NCBI GenBank assembly: GCA_025928215.1
Contig: JAICJW010000003.1
Coordinates: 1 to 32,354, forward strand
Direction of reading: 5' to 3'
DNA from: Chloroflexia bacterium
GTDB lineage: Bacteria; Chloroflexota; Chloroflexia; Thermomicrobiales; JALYUS01
DNA length: 32,354 nucleotides
Shown: positions 23,718 through 32,055 of the stretch, piece by piece
How positions within the stretch are numbered: position 1 is the first letter of the stretch
Layout: each line of letters begins with the position of its first letter
Notes under the pieces: model-generated
Told to the model about the DNA's origin: nothing
What the model saw: only the letters and a program-made list of their open reading frames with translations
Databases searched by the model: none
Program-made: the position numbers and the translations under genes

Positions 23718-25220
23718 TCACCCTCTCGGCGGCACGAGCAGATCATAGAGATGGTCCTGCCGCCCGATGGCCGCTTGATAGATGCGATGCGCGTCCATGT
23801 TCGGTGTCACCGTCTCGCCGAGCGCGACGGATACGTCCTCCCATGATGGTATCGCACCCAACTGTTCAAGCGCGATGAGCGCCGCGCCCCTGCTTGTTGC
23901 CTCCGCCTCGCCGGACACTGTGAGTGGCTTGCCGAACACATCGGCGAGCATCTGCATCCATGGACGATTATTGAGCAGGGCGGAGCCGCTGATGATAATC
24001 TCTCGCGCATCCGGGTAATTCGCGGCGAGAATCCGCTCCATGAGCGCCAGCCGGTAACTGATCGCCTCAAGGAAGGCCCGAGCGATTTCCGGCGCCGTGG
24101 TGTCGAGCGAAAGACCGGTGATCGCCGCCCGCGCCCGCGCGTTGTAATTCGGGCTTCGCTCGCCGGCAAGAAAGGGCAGGATCATCAGGCCATGCCCGTC
24201 CGGTGGCACCGCCGCAATTTCCCGCGCGGTCGCGTCGTCATCTTCCAGCCGCATCCGCTCCTTCAGCCATGCCCATGCGTTGCCGCCATTGCTCTCCGCG
24301 CCACCAACAACGAAATGCCGCCGGTCCACCCGATAGGCCCAGAGACCCTCCGGTACGCGTACCGCCTCCGCGCGCAGCACTATCCGTATCGCAGTGGACG
24401 TGCCAGCATTGACGGCGACCCGCGATCCATTGACGCCACCGCTGCCGAGATTGCTCGCCGCCCCATCGCCGAGCGATGGATACCACGGCACATGCGCGAG
24501 CGGCGGCCATCGCTCCGCATAGGCAGCGGCTAACCCGATGAGCGGTTCATCCACGTCTCGCAGGGGCGATAGTTGATCGGCGCGCACCGGCAATGCCGCG
24601 ATCATCGTTTCGTCCCACTGGCATGCATTGAGATTGAGTAGGCCGCTACCGGAGGCCATCGAGAGCGAACAGGCCCGCTCGCCGAAGCAGAGAAAATGGA
24701 AATACTCGGTGAACGACATCCAGTACGTCACGCGCCCGACGAGTGCGCTGTCGGTCTCCGCGAGCCAGGCGAACTTGGCGGGCAGGTACATCGCGTGCAG
24801 CATGCAGCCGGTGCGCTCGTGGACCGCGCGCTCGTCGAGCCGGTGCCGCAGTTCGACCGCAGCGCGCTCGCTGCGCGTATCGGCCCAGGTGTAGAGCGGG
24901 GTGATTGCGGCGCCGTCCGCATCTACTCCGACGACGTTATGCCAGAAGGTATCCGAGGCGACGCCGCCGATCTTCTCGGCGTCCGCTCCGACTGCGGACA
25001 GCACGCCGTCAATCACTTTCGCCGTCCGTTCGACGAGGGCATCGGCGTCACAGAAGACGCCGCCGTCCGCGGTCGTCGTCATCTCGTGGGTAATTTGCGC
25101 GGTCATCCCATCAATGGGGCGCGCCCGCGCGTCGTACAGGAGGGCGCGCACGGACGACGTTCCGACATCGAAGGTCAGAACGAACGGCGATTGGGCATCA
25201 TCGAGAGAAACCTGAGCCAC
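23718..25220 (-). CDS. FGGY-family carbohydrate kinase (gluconokinase or xylulokinase-like)
   Basis: Phosphorylates a sugar or sugar acid with ATP. The N-terminal actin-like domain starts FDVGTSSVRALLYDARARP; ASDTFWHNVVGVD and YTWADTRS follow. The second domain has AVNAGTSTAIR, the loop LPFLAGERSPNYNARARA, and the FGGY C-terminal signature ISGSALLNNRPWMQMLADVFG. Length of 500 aa is normal. GTG 25220 was chosen for AAAGGGG at a 6-nt gap. With zwf, opcA, pgl and tal directly downstream, gluconokinase (making 6-phosphogluconate) is the attractive reading, but the family cannot be split by eye from xylulokinase. Confidence 0.88.
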   Translation of the reverse strand: MAQVSLDDAQSPFVLTFDVGTSSVRALLYDARARPIDGMTAQITHEMTTTADGGVFCDADALVERTAKVIDGVLSAVGADAEKIGGVASDTFWHNVVGVDADGAAITPLYTWADTRSERAAVELRHRLDERAVHERTGCMLHAMYLPAKFAWLAETDSALVGRVTYWMSFTEYFHFLCFGERACSLSMASGSGLLNLNACQWDETMIAALPVRADQLSPLRDVDEPLIGLAAAYAERWPPLAHVPWYPSLGDGAASNLGSGGVNGSRVAVNAGTSTAIRIVLRAEAVRVPEGLWAYRVDRRHFVVGGAESNGGNAWAWLKERMRLEDDDATAREIAAVPPDGHGLMILPFLAGERSPNYNARARAAITGLSLDTTAPEIARAFLEAISYRLALMERILAANYPDAREIIISGSALLNNRPWMQMLADVFGKPLTVSGEAEATSRGAALIALEQLGAIPSWEDVSVALGETVTPNMDAHRIYQAAIGRQDHLYDLLVPPRG

Positions 25221-25233
25221 GAACGGCCCCTTT

Positions 25234-25248
25234 CGCGTGTCACACGCG
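25234..25248. promoter_or_regulatory. Palindrome upstream of FGGY kinase, possible operator
   Basis: CGCGTGT-C-ACACGCG is a perfect odd-centred palindrome directly upstream of the kinase ribosome-binding site. A TATACT hexamer on the minus strand (25282-25287) is a plausible -10 box, placing the palindrome downstream of the start point, where a repressor could block elongation. LacI and GntR operators are of similar size, but no regulator gene is adjacent. Confidence 0.4.
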
Positions 25249-25330
25249 CGGCGCATCCTCTCCCTATCGCCACACGCCGTCAGTATACCTGTTTCCCCCG
25301 CGATGGTCGCGTTTTTGCCGCGTCACGGCG

Positions 25331-25359
25331 TTGACCGCCCCGCACCCGCGTAGTACGCT
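25331..25359 (+). promoter_or_regulatory. Putative promoter of signal peptidase gene
   Basis: TTGACC (25331-25336) and TACGCT (25354-25359) are separated by 17 bp. The -35 is strong and the -10 weak. Transcription would start near 25366, supporting a translation start downstream at 25393. Confidence 0.4.
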
Positions 25360-25392
25360 TCTGCGCGTGTGGGTTGCGAATATGAGATGGGA

Positions 25393-26058
25393 ATGACTGT
25401 GGCAAAGGATACGGAATCGGTCGAGGTCGTGGATGTTGCTGGTACCGGACCGATGGACCGGCCAGCGGCGCCCGATCAACCGGCGCGGTCGAACGCGGCG
25501 CGGGAACTGATTGAAACGCTGATTATCGCGGCGTTGCTCTTCTTCGGTATGCGGCTGATGATGCCGGCGGTCGTTGTGGATGGCGTCAGTATGGTGCCGA
25601 GCCTCCAGAACGCGCAGCACCTCCTGGAAAACCGGCTCGCCTACCGGAATATCGAGATCGGCGGCAAAAAATACTACCTCTTTCACGCGCCGAAACGGGG
25701 CGATATCGTCGTCATCAACCCGCCGGTCGCGCACGATAAGCCCTTCATCAAGCGCATCATCGGCTTGCCGGGCGATACGATTCTGATCCGTGACAACAAT
25801 GTGATGGTCAATGGCGTCGCGCTGCATGAGACGAATATCTCGGACGCGCCGCATTATACGTATCCGAGCGATGGACGCCCCTACACACTGGGGCCGGATG
25901 AGTACTTTGTTCTGGGGGACAACCGTAATGCAAGCGAGGATTCGCATTTCTTCGGCCCGATCCACAGCAGCGCGATCATGGGCAAGACGTGGATCTCATT
26001 CTGGCCGTGGAAGGACGTTGGGTTCTTGAAGCGTCCGGTCTACCCGATTCCATCGTAA
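25393..26058 (+). CDS. lepB: Signal peptidase I
   Basis: Membrane protease that removes signal peptides from secreted proteins. It has an N-terminal cytoplasmic tail, one transmembrane helix (about 40-57), the nucleophile Ser66 in GVSMVPSL, the general-base Lys120 in PFIKRIIGLPGD, and the box GDNRNASEDSHFFGPI. The catalytic Ser-Lys dyad is thus complete. Length of 221 aa suits a Gram-positive-type enzyme. The start is ambiguous: ATG 25393 (MTVAKD) is preferred over ATG 25387 and GTG 25369 because of the putative promoter and GGGA upstream. It is divergent from the kinase gene. Confidence 0.93.
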   Translation: MTVAKDTESVEVVDVAGTGPMDRPAAPDQPARSNAARELIETLIIAALLFFGMRLMMPAVVVDGVSMVPSLQNAQHLLENRLAYRNIEIGGKKYYLFHAPKRGDIVVINPPVAHDKPFIKRIIGLPGDTILIRDNNVMVNGVALHETNISDAPHYTYPSDGRPYTLGPDEYFVLGDNRNASEDSHFFGPIHSSAIMGKTWISFWPWKDVGFLKRPVYPIPS

Positions 26059-26078
26059 CGGTCAGGCTTTTGGGGGTT

Positions 26079-26104
26079 GGTAGCAGGCTGGAATGCCTGC
26101 TACC
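26079..26104. terminator. Hairpin after signal peptidase gene (dispersed family)
   Basis: GGTAGCAGGC (26079-26088) and GCCTGCTACC (26095-26104) form a perfect 10-bp stem with a TGGAAT loop, 21 bp after the lepB stop. It lacks a U-tract. The loop and inner stem give the family core AGGCTGGAATGCCT. Confidence 0.6.
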
Positions 26105-26167
26105 GCCGTGTTTCTCTGGCGCAGTGTACGGTCGTGACGGTTTAGCGGTGAAGCGAGAGGGGATCGT

Positions 26168-28288
26168 GTGACGACGCAGACGGCAGGCGCGCGACCGCTT
26201 CGCGCCGGGGTTGATATTGGTGGTACCTTCACCGACCTGATCCTCTACGACGAACGCACGGGTAGCCTGAGCATCGGGAAAACGCTGACGACCCCGGACG
26301 ATCCGGCCCGGGCGGTTGAAACCGGCATGCGTGAGACATTGGCGGAGGCCGGTGAGTCGCCGGAAGCAGTCGGCAATGTGATCCACGGCACGACGCTCGT
26401 CACCAATGCCCTGATCGAACGGAAGGGCGCGCGAACCGCGCTGATCGCGACGCGCGGCTTCCGGGATGCCATCGAGATCCGCCACGAAGGCCGGTACGAC
26501 CTGTACGACCTCTTCCTCGAAATGCCGCCACCGCTCGCCCCGCGCCGCCTGCGGTTCGAGGTGGACGAGCGCATGCTCGCGGACGGCAGCGTGCATGAAC
26601 CGCTCGATACCGCCGCGCTCCCGGCGATCATCGCGGCGATGCGCGCGCAGGGGGTTGAAGCGGTCGGCGTCTCACTCCTGCATTCCTACCGCAACCCCGC
26701 GCACGAACGTGCGCTCGGTGACGCATTGGCGGAGCTTGCACCGGAGCTGGTCGTGTCGCTCTCCGCCGAAGTGGTGCCGGAAATCCGCGAGTACGAACGG
26801 ACCTCCACGACGCTCGCCAATGTCTATGTCCGCCCGCTCGTTCAGACCTATCTGCGGCGGCTCGAAGAGCGATTGCGCGCGCTCGGCATGCGCGACGCGT
26901 CGCTCTACATTATGCTCTCCAGCGGCGGCACGGCGACGGTCGAGACCGCGCAACGATTCCCGATCCGGCTGATCGAGTCCGGCCCGGCGGCGGGAGCGCT
27001 CGCGGCGGCGCAGTATGGCACGCTCACCAGCCGGCCGAATCTGCTCTCGTTCGACATGGGCGGCACGACGGCGAAGGCGTGCATTATCGAAAATGGCGAG
27101 CCACTCGTGTCGGCGGATTTCGAGGTGGCACGCGTCTACCGTTTCAAGCGTGGCAGCGGATTGCCCGTGCGCGTCCCTGTCATCGAGATGATTGAGATCG
27201 GCGCGGGCGGCGGCTCGATTGCCCGCATGGATAGCCTCGGCCTGCTCAAAGTCGGGCCGGACAGCGCGGGCGCGCAGCCCGGCCCTGCCTGCTACGGGCG
27301 TGGCGGCGACGCGCCGACCGTGACTGACGCCGATCTCCTGCTCGGCTATCTCGATCCCTCCTTCTTCCTCGGCGGCAAGATGCGGCTCGATACCGACGCG
27401 GCGGAGCGTGCCATCGCCACCCTCGGCGACCGGCTCGGCCTTGCCGCGATAGACGCGGCGTGGGGTATTCACCAGGTCGTCAATGAGAACATGGCGGGGG
27501 CGGCGCGCATCCACGCCGTCGAGCGGGGCAAAGATCCGCGTGCCTACCCGCTCTTCGCTTTCGGCGGCGCGGGGCCGGTCCATGCCTATCGCGTCGCGAA
27601 AATCCTCGATGTGCCGGAACTCGTCGTGCCACTTGGCGCGGGCGTCACCTCCGCACTCGGCTTTCTCGTCGCGCCGCTCGCCTTCGACTACGTACGCTCG
27701 TTCTTTTCGCCGCTACATGACCTCGACTTCGATCACGTCAACGCCCTGCTCGATGAGATGGCGGGAGAAGGCAGCGCGACACTGGCGGCGGCAGGCGTCG
27801 CGCCGGAGCAGATCACCTATCGGCGCACGGCAGAAATGCGCTACCGCAACCAGGGGCATGAAGTGCCGGTGCCGCTGCCGGACGGCGAGCTACGGGCGGC
27901 GATGCTTCCCGCTCTCGAAGCGGCGTTCGAGGATGTCTACCGGCGGCTGTATGGTCGCGTCGCCGAGGGTGTACCGCTCGAAGTGCTCAACTGGCGCATC
28001 GTCGCGAGTGGTCCCCGACCGGAGATCAATCTCGCCGCCGAAACAGTCGGCGCGTCTGATGCGTCGCGCGCGATCAAGGGAGAGCGGGCGATCTACCTGC
28101 CGGAGCAGGGCGGATTCGTACCGGTCCCCGTGTATGATCGTTATGCGCTGACGCCGGGAACGACCTTTCCCGGCCCCGCCGTGGTCGAGGAGCGTGAATC
28201 CACGACGATCATCGGCGGCGGCACGGTCGCGGTGGATACCTACCGGAACTTGATCGTCGCCATGAAGGGAGACGCCGCCCGTGCCTGA
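26168..28288 (+). CDS. Hydantoinase/oxoprolinase family protein, subunit A (HyuA-like)
   Basis: Large ATP-dependent subunit of an N-methylhydantoinase/5-oxoprolinase/acetone-carboxylase-type amidohydrolase. The N-terminal Hydant_A_N region has VDIGGTFTDLILYD and HGTTLVTNALIERKG; the central ATPase core has LSFDMGGTTAKACII, IEIGAGGGSIARMD and PGPACYGRGG; FAFGGAGPVHA and the C-terminal beta domain complete it. Length of 706 aa is normal. GTG 26168 is preceded by GAGAGGGG. The gene overlaps its partner by 8 bp. The substrate (hydantoin, 5-oxoproline or another cyclic amide) cannot be told from sequence alone. Confidence 0.92.
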   Translation: MTTQTAGARPLRAGVDIGGTFTDLILYDERTGSLSIGKTLTTPDDPARAVETGMRETLAEAGESPEAVGNVIHGTTLVTNALIERKGARTALIATRGFRDAIEIRHEGRYDLYDLFLEMPPPLAPRRLRFEVDERMLADGSVHEPLDTAALPAIIAAMRAQGVEAVGVSLLHSYRNPAHERALGDALAELAPELVVSLSAEVVPEIREYERTSTTLANVYVRPLVQTYLRRLEERLRALGMRDASLYIMLSSGGTATVETAQRFPIRLIESGPAAGALAAAQYGTLTSRPNLLSFDMGGTTAKACIIENGEPLVSADFEVARVYRFKRGSGLPVRVPVIEMIEIGAGGGSIARMDSLGLLKVGPDSAGAQPGPACYGRGGDAPTVTDADLLLGYLDPSFFLGGKMRLDTDAAERAIATLGDRLGLAAIDAAWGIHQVVNENMAGAARIHAVERGKDPRAYPLFAFGGAGPVHAYRVAKILDVPELVVPLGAGVTSALGFLVAPLAFDYVRSFFSPLHDLDFDHVNALLDEMAGEGSATLAAAGVAPEQITYRRTAEMRYRNQGHEVPVPLPDGELRAAMLPALEAAFEDVYRRLYGRVAEGVPLEVLNWRIVASGPRPEINLAAETVGASDASRAIKGERAIYLPEQGGFVPVPVYDRYALTPGTTFPGPAVVEERESTTIIGGGTVAVDTYRNLIVAMKGDAARA

Positions 28289-29996
28289 CGCGCAGCAGAC
28301 GATTGACCCCATCACCCTCGAAGTCCTCTGGAACCGGCTGATCGCCGTCGTCAACGAGCAGGCGACGGCGTTGATGCGCACCTCGTTCACCACCGTCGTC
28401 CGCGAGTCGGGCGATCTCTCCGCCGGGGTCTTCGACCCACGCGGCTATATGATCGCGCAGGCAGTGACCGGCACGCCCGGCCACATCAATTCGATGGCGA
28501 CCTGCATCCATCATTTCCTCGCTGTCTATCCCGCCGCGACCTTGCGGCCCGGCGATGTGCTGATTACCAACGATCCCCAGAAGACCTCCGGTCAGCTGCA
28601 CGATTTCACGGTCATCTCGCCGATTTTCGATGCGGCCGACCGGCTGATCGCGTACTTCGGCTCGACGTGCCACGCAATTGATATTGGCGGGCGCGGATTG
28701 AGCGCGGATGCCCGCTCGATGTACGAGGAGGGGCTGTTTGTCCCGATCACGAAATGGTACGACGCGGGCAGGCCGAACGAGGAGTTGGTGAAGATCATCC
28801 GCGCCAATGTCCGTGAGCCGGATCAAGTCCTCGGCGACATCCACGCGCAGGTAGCGGGGAACAATGTCGGTGGCGCGCGGCTGAAGGAGTTCATGGCGGA
28901 GTTCGGCCTGACGAGCATCGAACCGCTCGCGGACGAGATCATCACCCGCTCCGAGCGCGCGATGCGCGATGCGATTGCCACCGTGCCGGACGGTGTCTAC
29001 ACCCACACCGGGCAGAGCGATGGCTTCGATGCGCCGGTTACGCTCGCCGTGACGATCACGAAAAAGGGCGACGCCATGCATGTGGACTGGACGGGATCAA
29101 GCCCGACCAGCCCGCGCGGCATCAATGTCGTGCTCAATTACACGCATGCCTATGTGACGTACGCGCTTAAGTGCGCACTCTGCCCCGATGTGCCGAACAA
29201 TGAAGGGTCGTTCCGCCCGGTCACCGTCACGGCGCCGCCCGGCTCGCTGCTCAATGCACTGCCGCCTGCGCCGGTGGCGGGAAGGCATGTGATCGGACAT
29301 TTCTTGCCGGGGATCGTCTTCGGCGCACTCGCACCGGTGCTGCCCGGCAAGGTAATCGCCGAGGGCGCGGCGAATATCTGGGCGACGCAACTGACCGGCA
29401 CGCACGCCAATGGCGACCCGTGGACGTACGTCTGGTTCTCCTGCGGGGGTACGGGCGCGCGCCCGACGAGCGACGGCATCCATACGACCGCCTTTCCGTC
29501 GGGCGTGATGGGCGTACCGGTTGAGGTGATCGAGAGCGTCGCGCCGCTCCTGATCCGGCGGCGCGAGATTGCCCAGGATTCGGGCGGGGCAGGCCGGTTT
29601 CGGGGTGGCTGCGGGCAATACATGGAAGTTGGCGCGCTGACTGGACGCGGCTACAACCTCGGCCCGATCTTCGATCGCACGCGCGTACCTGCTGAGGGGT
29701 ACGCAGGCGGCGGCCAGGGCGCACGCGGCGCAATCAGGCTCAGCGACGGCCGCGAACTGCTCGACAAGTCGCAGGTGTCCCTCGGAGCGGAGGAGCGCTT
29801 CACGCTGCAATTGCCCGGCGGCGGCGGCTATTTCGATCCGTTGACACGCGATGTGCAGGCCGTGCTCGATGATGTGCTCGACGGCTTCGTCTCCATTGAC
29901 GCCGCGCGCACGCAGTACGGCGTCGTCATGGACGCTGACTCGATGACCATTGACGATGCGGCGACGGCGGCGCTCCGCGCGTCAATGACCGGCTAG
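28281..29996 (+). CDS. Hydantoinase/oxoprolinase family protein, subunit B (HyuB-like)
   Basis: Partner subunit of the upstream HyuA-like protein. The family opening ITLEVLWNRLIAVVNEQATAL is followed by TSFTTVVRESGDLS, GHINSMATCIHHFL, GDVLITNDPQKTSGQLHDF, FGSTCHAIDIGGRG and the PGGGGYFDPLTRD tail, all hallmarks of Hydantoinase_B. Length of 571 aa is typical. Start GTG 28281 overlaps the subunit A stop by 8 bp and has AAGGGAG 9 nt upstream, so the two are translationally coupled and probably made in equal amount. No transporter for the substrate is present nearby. Confidence 0.93.
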   Translation: MPDAQQTIDPITLEVLWNRLIAVVNEQATALMRTSFTTVVRESGDLSAGVFDPRGYMIAQAVTGTPGHINSMATCIHHFLAVYPAATLRPGDVLITNDPQKTSGQLHDFTVISPIFDAADRLIAYFGSTCHAIDIGGRGLSADARSMYEEGLFVPITKWYDAGRPNEELVKIIRANVREPDQVLGDIHAQVAGNNVGGARLKEFMAEFGLTSIEPLADEIITRSERAMRDAIATVPDGVYTHTGQSDGFDAPVTLAVTITKKGDAMHVDWTGSSPTSPRGINVVLNYTHAYVTYALKCALCPDVPNNEGSFRPVTVTAPPGSLLNALPPAPVAGRHVIGHFLPGIVFGALAPVLPGKVIAEGAANIWATQLTGTHANGDPWTYVWFSCGGTGARPTSDGIHTTAFPSGVMGVPVEVIESVAPLLIRRREIAQDSGGAGRFRGGCGQYMEVGALTGRGYNLGPIFDRTRVPAEGYAGGGQGARGAIRLSDGRELLDKSQVSLGAEERFTLQLPGGGGYFDPLTRDVQAVLDDVLDGFVSIDAARTQYGVVMDADSMTIDDAATAALRASMTG

Positions 29997-30015
29997 AGCC
30001 CGCCACCACCGGCTC
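29996..30015. repeat. Truncated hairpin-family copy at the HyuB stop codon
   Basis: AGCCCGCCACCACCGG (29997-30012) is identical to 5296-5311, the right half of the first hairpin. Here GAGCC and GGCTC form only a short 5-bp stem around the conserved segment. It begins at the last base of the hyuB stop, in the 53-bp gap before the convergent SnoaL-like gene. Confidence 0.5.
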
Positions 30016-30049
30016 AATGCTTCTGCAAAACGCTGTAATCGCTCCCGCG

Positions 30050-30466
30050 TCATGCGTGGGGCGCAAGCCCCAGTTGCTGCAACATCCCCAATTGATCGGA
30101 GCTGCCCCAGCGCTCGATGAGTTTGCCGTCGGCAAACTTGCCAATTTGCACGCCGCGAATCCGCATACGCTTCCCCGTCGGCGCGAACCCCATCAAGTCG
30201 CCCTGATGCGTGCCGGTCGCCGTGTAGGCAATGACGCCATTGTCCGCGTCAGCGACCATCTGCTCGACCTCGATGTGCAAATCAGGAAAGGCGGTGCGGA
30301 ATTGCGTGAAGAACTGCCGGAAACCTTCCGGCCCGGGAGCCTGGCCGGGGGCAGGGTCGTGATCTATCGCGCCGGGGGCAACGACATCGTTGAAGGCCGA
30401 GAAAGCGCCGCTGTTTACGGCAGCGCCAAAGCGCTCTTGCGCGGAAATGTTGCTTTCACGAGACAC
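30050..30466 (-). CDS. SnoaL-like / ester cyclase family protein
   Basis: Small NTF2-fold protein of the SnoaL polyketide-cyclase/ester cyclase group, about 138 aa. Typical segments are AAVNSGAFSAFNDVVAPGAIDHDP, GPEGFRQFFTQFRTAFPDLHIEVEQMVADAD and the strand run AYTATGTHQGDLMGFAPTGKRMRIRGVQIGKFADGKLIERWG. Most such proteins have unknown substrates. GTG 30466 is chosen because GGAGGA lies about 5 nt upstream; an ATG at 30478, 12 bp earlier, has no clear site and is the alternative. It follows the MFS exporter gene on the same strand, 92 bp away. Confidence 0.82.
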   Translation of the reverse strand: MSRESNISAQERFGAAVNSGAFSAFNDVVAPGAIDHDPAPGQAPGPEGFRQFFTQFRTAFPDLHIEVEQMVADADNGVIAYTATGTHQGDLMGFAPTGKRMRIRGVQIGKFADGKLIERWGSSDQLGMLQQLGLAPHA

Positions 30467-30517
30467 GTGTTCCTCCATCTACTCAGGCTCTATCGCCTTC
30501 GCATGGAGGAGTGCAGC

Positions 30518-30640
30518 ATGTCTGATACCAGCCATGGATCCGCGGATAGCTACTTTCGCACGCAGTCGCCTCAGATCGCGCCGACGGCGGTGCGAGAAGA
30601 CTCCGCGCCTTCACCGGCGGGCAGCATCCCCTCCCGGTAG
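30518..30640 (+). CDS. Candidate small ORF, 40 codons (doubtful)
   Basis: ATG 30518 follows GGAGGAG at a 6-nt gap and opens MSDTSHGSADSYFRTQSPQI, ending at 30640. The first half lies in the gap between the MFS and SnoaL-like genes; the second half is antisense to the MFS 3' end, where its codons are dictated by the other gene. No family resemblance is seen. It may be chance. Confidence 0.2.
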   Translation: MSDTSHGSADSYFRTQSPQIAPTAVREDSAPSPAGSIPSR

Positions 30641-31875
30641 AGACGCCGCAAAACCGGCCGGATACCACTGATCACCAGGAGCAGGACAATGAAGATCACT
30701 GCGGGTGGCCCCATCGCCAGCGGCGCCCCGATGCGGGCCGCCAGATACCCCATCCCCAGATTGCCGAACGACATCACTCCGCTCGCGCTCATCAGGAAGA
30801 TACCCGAGATGCGCCCGCGCAGATAGTCCGGCACCGCCTCCTGCATCATCGTGTTGGCCAGGGTCATGAAGAGCGTCGTCATCGCCCCGACGATGAAGAT
30901 CGAGGTCAGGGCAAGCACATTGTTCATCATTACCGCCATCAGCGCCGTCGCGACCCCGCTGCCAATGCCACCGACGAAGAGGAGCGCCCCTCGCTGCCGC
31001 CGTGAGTGCATCCCCGCCAGAATCAGCGCCGCGACAATCGAGCCAAGCCCCATGGCGGAGATGAGCGACGAATAGATCGCGCCATCCCCGCGCAGGTTCT
31101 GGCTCGCAAACAGTGGGAGCGTCGCATCGAACGCCATCGTCAACATACAGTGCAGGACGATGACCCCGAGCAGGAGGGCTATCGCGCCCTGATCGCGGAT
31201 GTAGCGCCCGCCCTCCTTGATCTGCTCAACCAGCGAGATGGGCGCGAGGGCCGCCTGCCGTGCCACGGACACGCGCAGCACCTGGCCGATCGCCAGCAGA
31301 TAGAGCGCGGCGATCACCAGAAAGGCCGGTCCCGCCCCCCGCGAGGCAAGGAGGGTCGCGACGAGGGCCGGCCCCGCGAACCGCGAGCCGCGCGTCGCCA
31401 AGTTGTTCAAGGAGAAGATATTGAGCAGCTCACCGCGCGGGACGAGACCGGGGAGGACGGTCTGCACGGTCGGTTGTTCGATCGCGCGGGCGATGCCGGA
31501 GGCGAAAACGAGGACCACCAATTCCGGCAAGGGCATCGCGTCGCGCATTGCCTGCACCCCGATGACGAGCGCGATCACGCCCTGCGCGGCCTCCGTGCAG
31601 AGGACGAGCAGACGGCGATCGGCGCGGTCGGCGAGGAGGCCGCCGAGGAGGGTGGCGAGGAAGAGCGGCAGCATCGTGGCAAAGGTGACAATGCCAACCG
31701 CGCCACTCCCGCCGAGGCGAAAGGCGAACCAACTGGAGGAGACGAGGAAGGCCGCTTGCCCGATACTCGAGAGCGTCGTGCCGAACCAGAAGACGCGGTT
31801 ATCGCGGTAGCGCAATGAGGAGAGGGGATTGGCGCGGAGCCGGGGCGGGGTATCGCGGTTGCGTTGGTGTTCCAT
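30571..31875 (-). CDS. MFS transporter (EntS/MFS_3-type exporter)
   Basis: A 434-residue major facilitator with about 12 helices, of the class annotated as enterobactin or multidrug exporters. Family features include the N-terminal segment NRVFWFGTTLSSIGQAAFLVSS, the loop 2-3 motif GGLLADRADRRLLV (motif A), QPTVQTVLPGLVPRGELLNIFSLNN, and the sixth-helix/central-loop and second-half segment MQEAVPDYLRGRISGIFLM. ATG 31875 follows AAAGGA by 6 nt and gives a short cytoplasmic N-terminus; longer readings to 32157 run through non-family sequence. The substrate is unknown. The 180-bp region upstream (31876-32055) holds no gene that I can support. Confidence 0.9.
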   Translation of the reverse strand: MEHQRNRDTPPRLRANPLSSLRYRDNRVFWFGTTLSSIGQAAFLVSSSWFAFRLGGSGAVGIVTFATMLPLFLATLLGGLLADRADRRLLVLCTEAAQGVIALVIGVQAMRDAMPLPELVVLVFASGIARAIEQPTVQTVLPGLVPRGELLNIFSLNNLATRGSRFAGPALVATLLASRGAGPAFLVIAALYLLAIGQVLRVSVARQAALAPISLVEQIKEGGRYIRDQGAIALLLGVIVLHCMLTMAFDATLPLFASQNLRGDGAIYSSLISAMGLGSIVAALILAGMHSRRQRGALLFVGGIGSGVATALMAVMMNNVLALTSIFIVGAMTTLFMTLANTMMQEAVPDYLRGRISGIFLMSASGVMSFGNLGMGYLAARIGAPLAMGPPAVIFIVLLLVISGIRPVLRRLYREGMLPAGEGAESSRTAVGAI

Positions 31876-32055
31876 CGTGTCCTTTGCGGTGAAACGAAAG
31901 CCAGGGAGGGCCAGATCGAGATCGCGATGATACTCGAGCCAGGGATAAACTATCGGGCAGTGGGAACGCCTGCCGCTCCTAAGTCTATACCAGGCTCTGG
32001 AATCATCGCGCACTGTCGGGAGTGTAGCATCTGATGGGCGATCTCGATAGATGAT

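Noticed and set aside
31876-32055. Extension of the MFS gene start to 32157
   Set aside because: The added 94 residues are Arg-rich and not MFS-like; ATG 31875 has its own ribosome-binding site.
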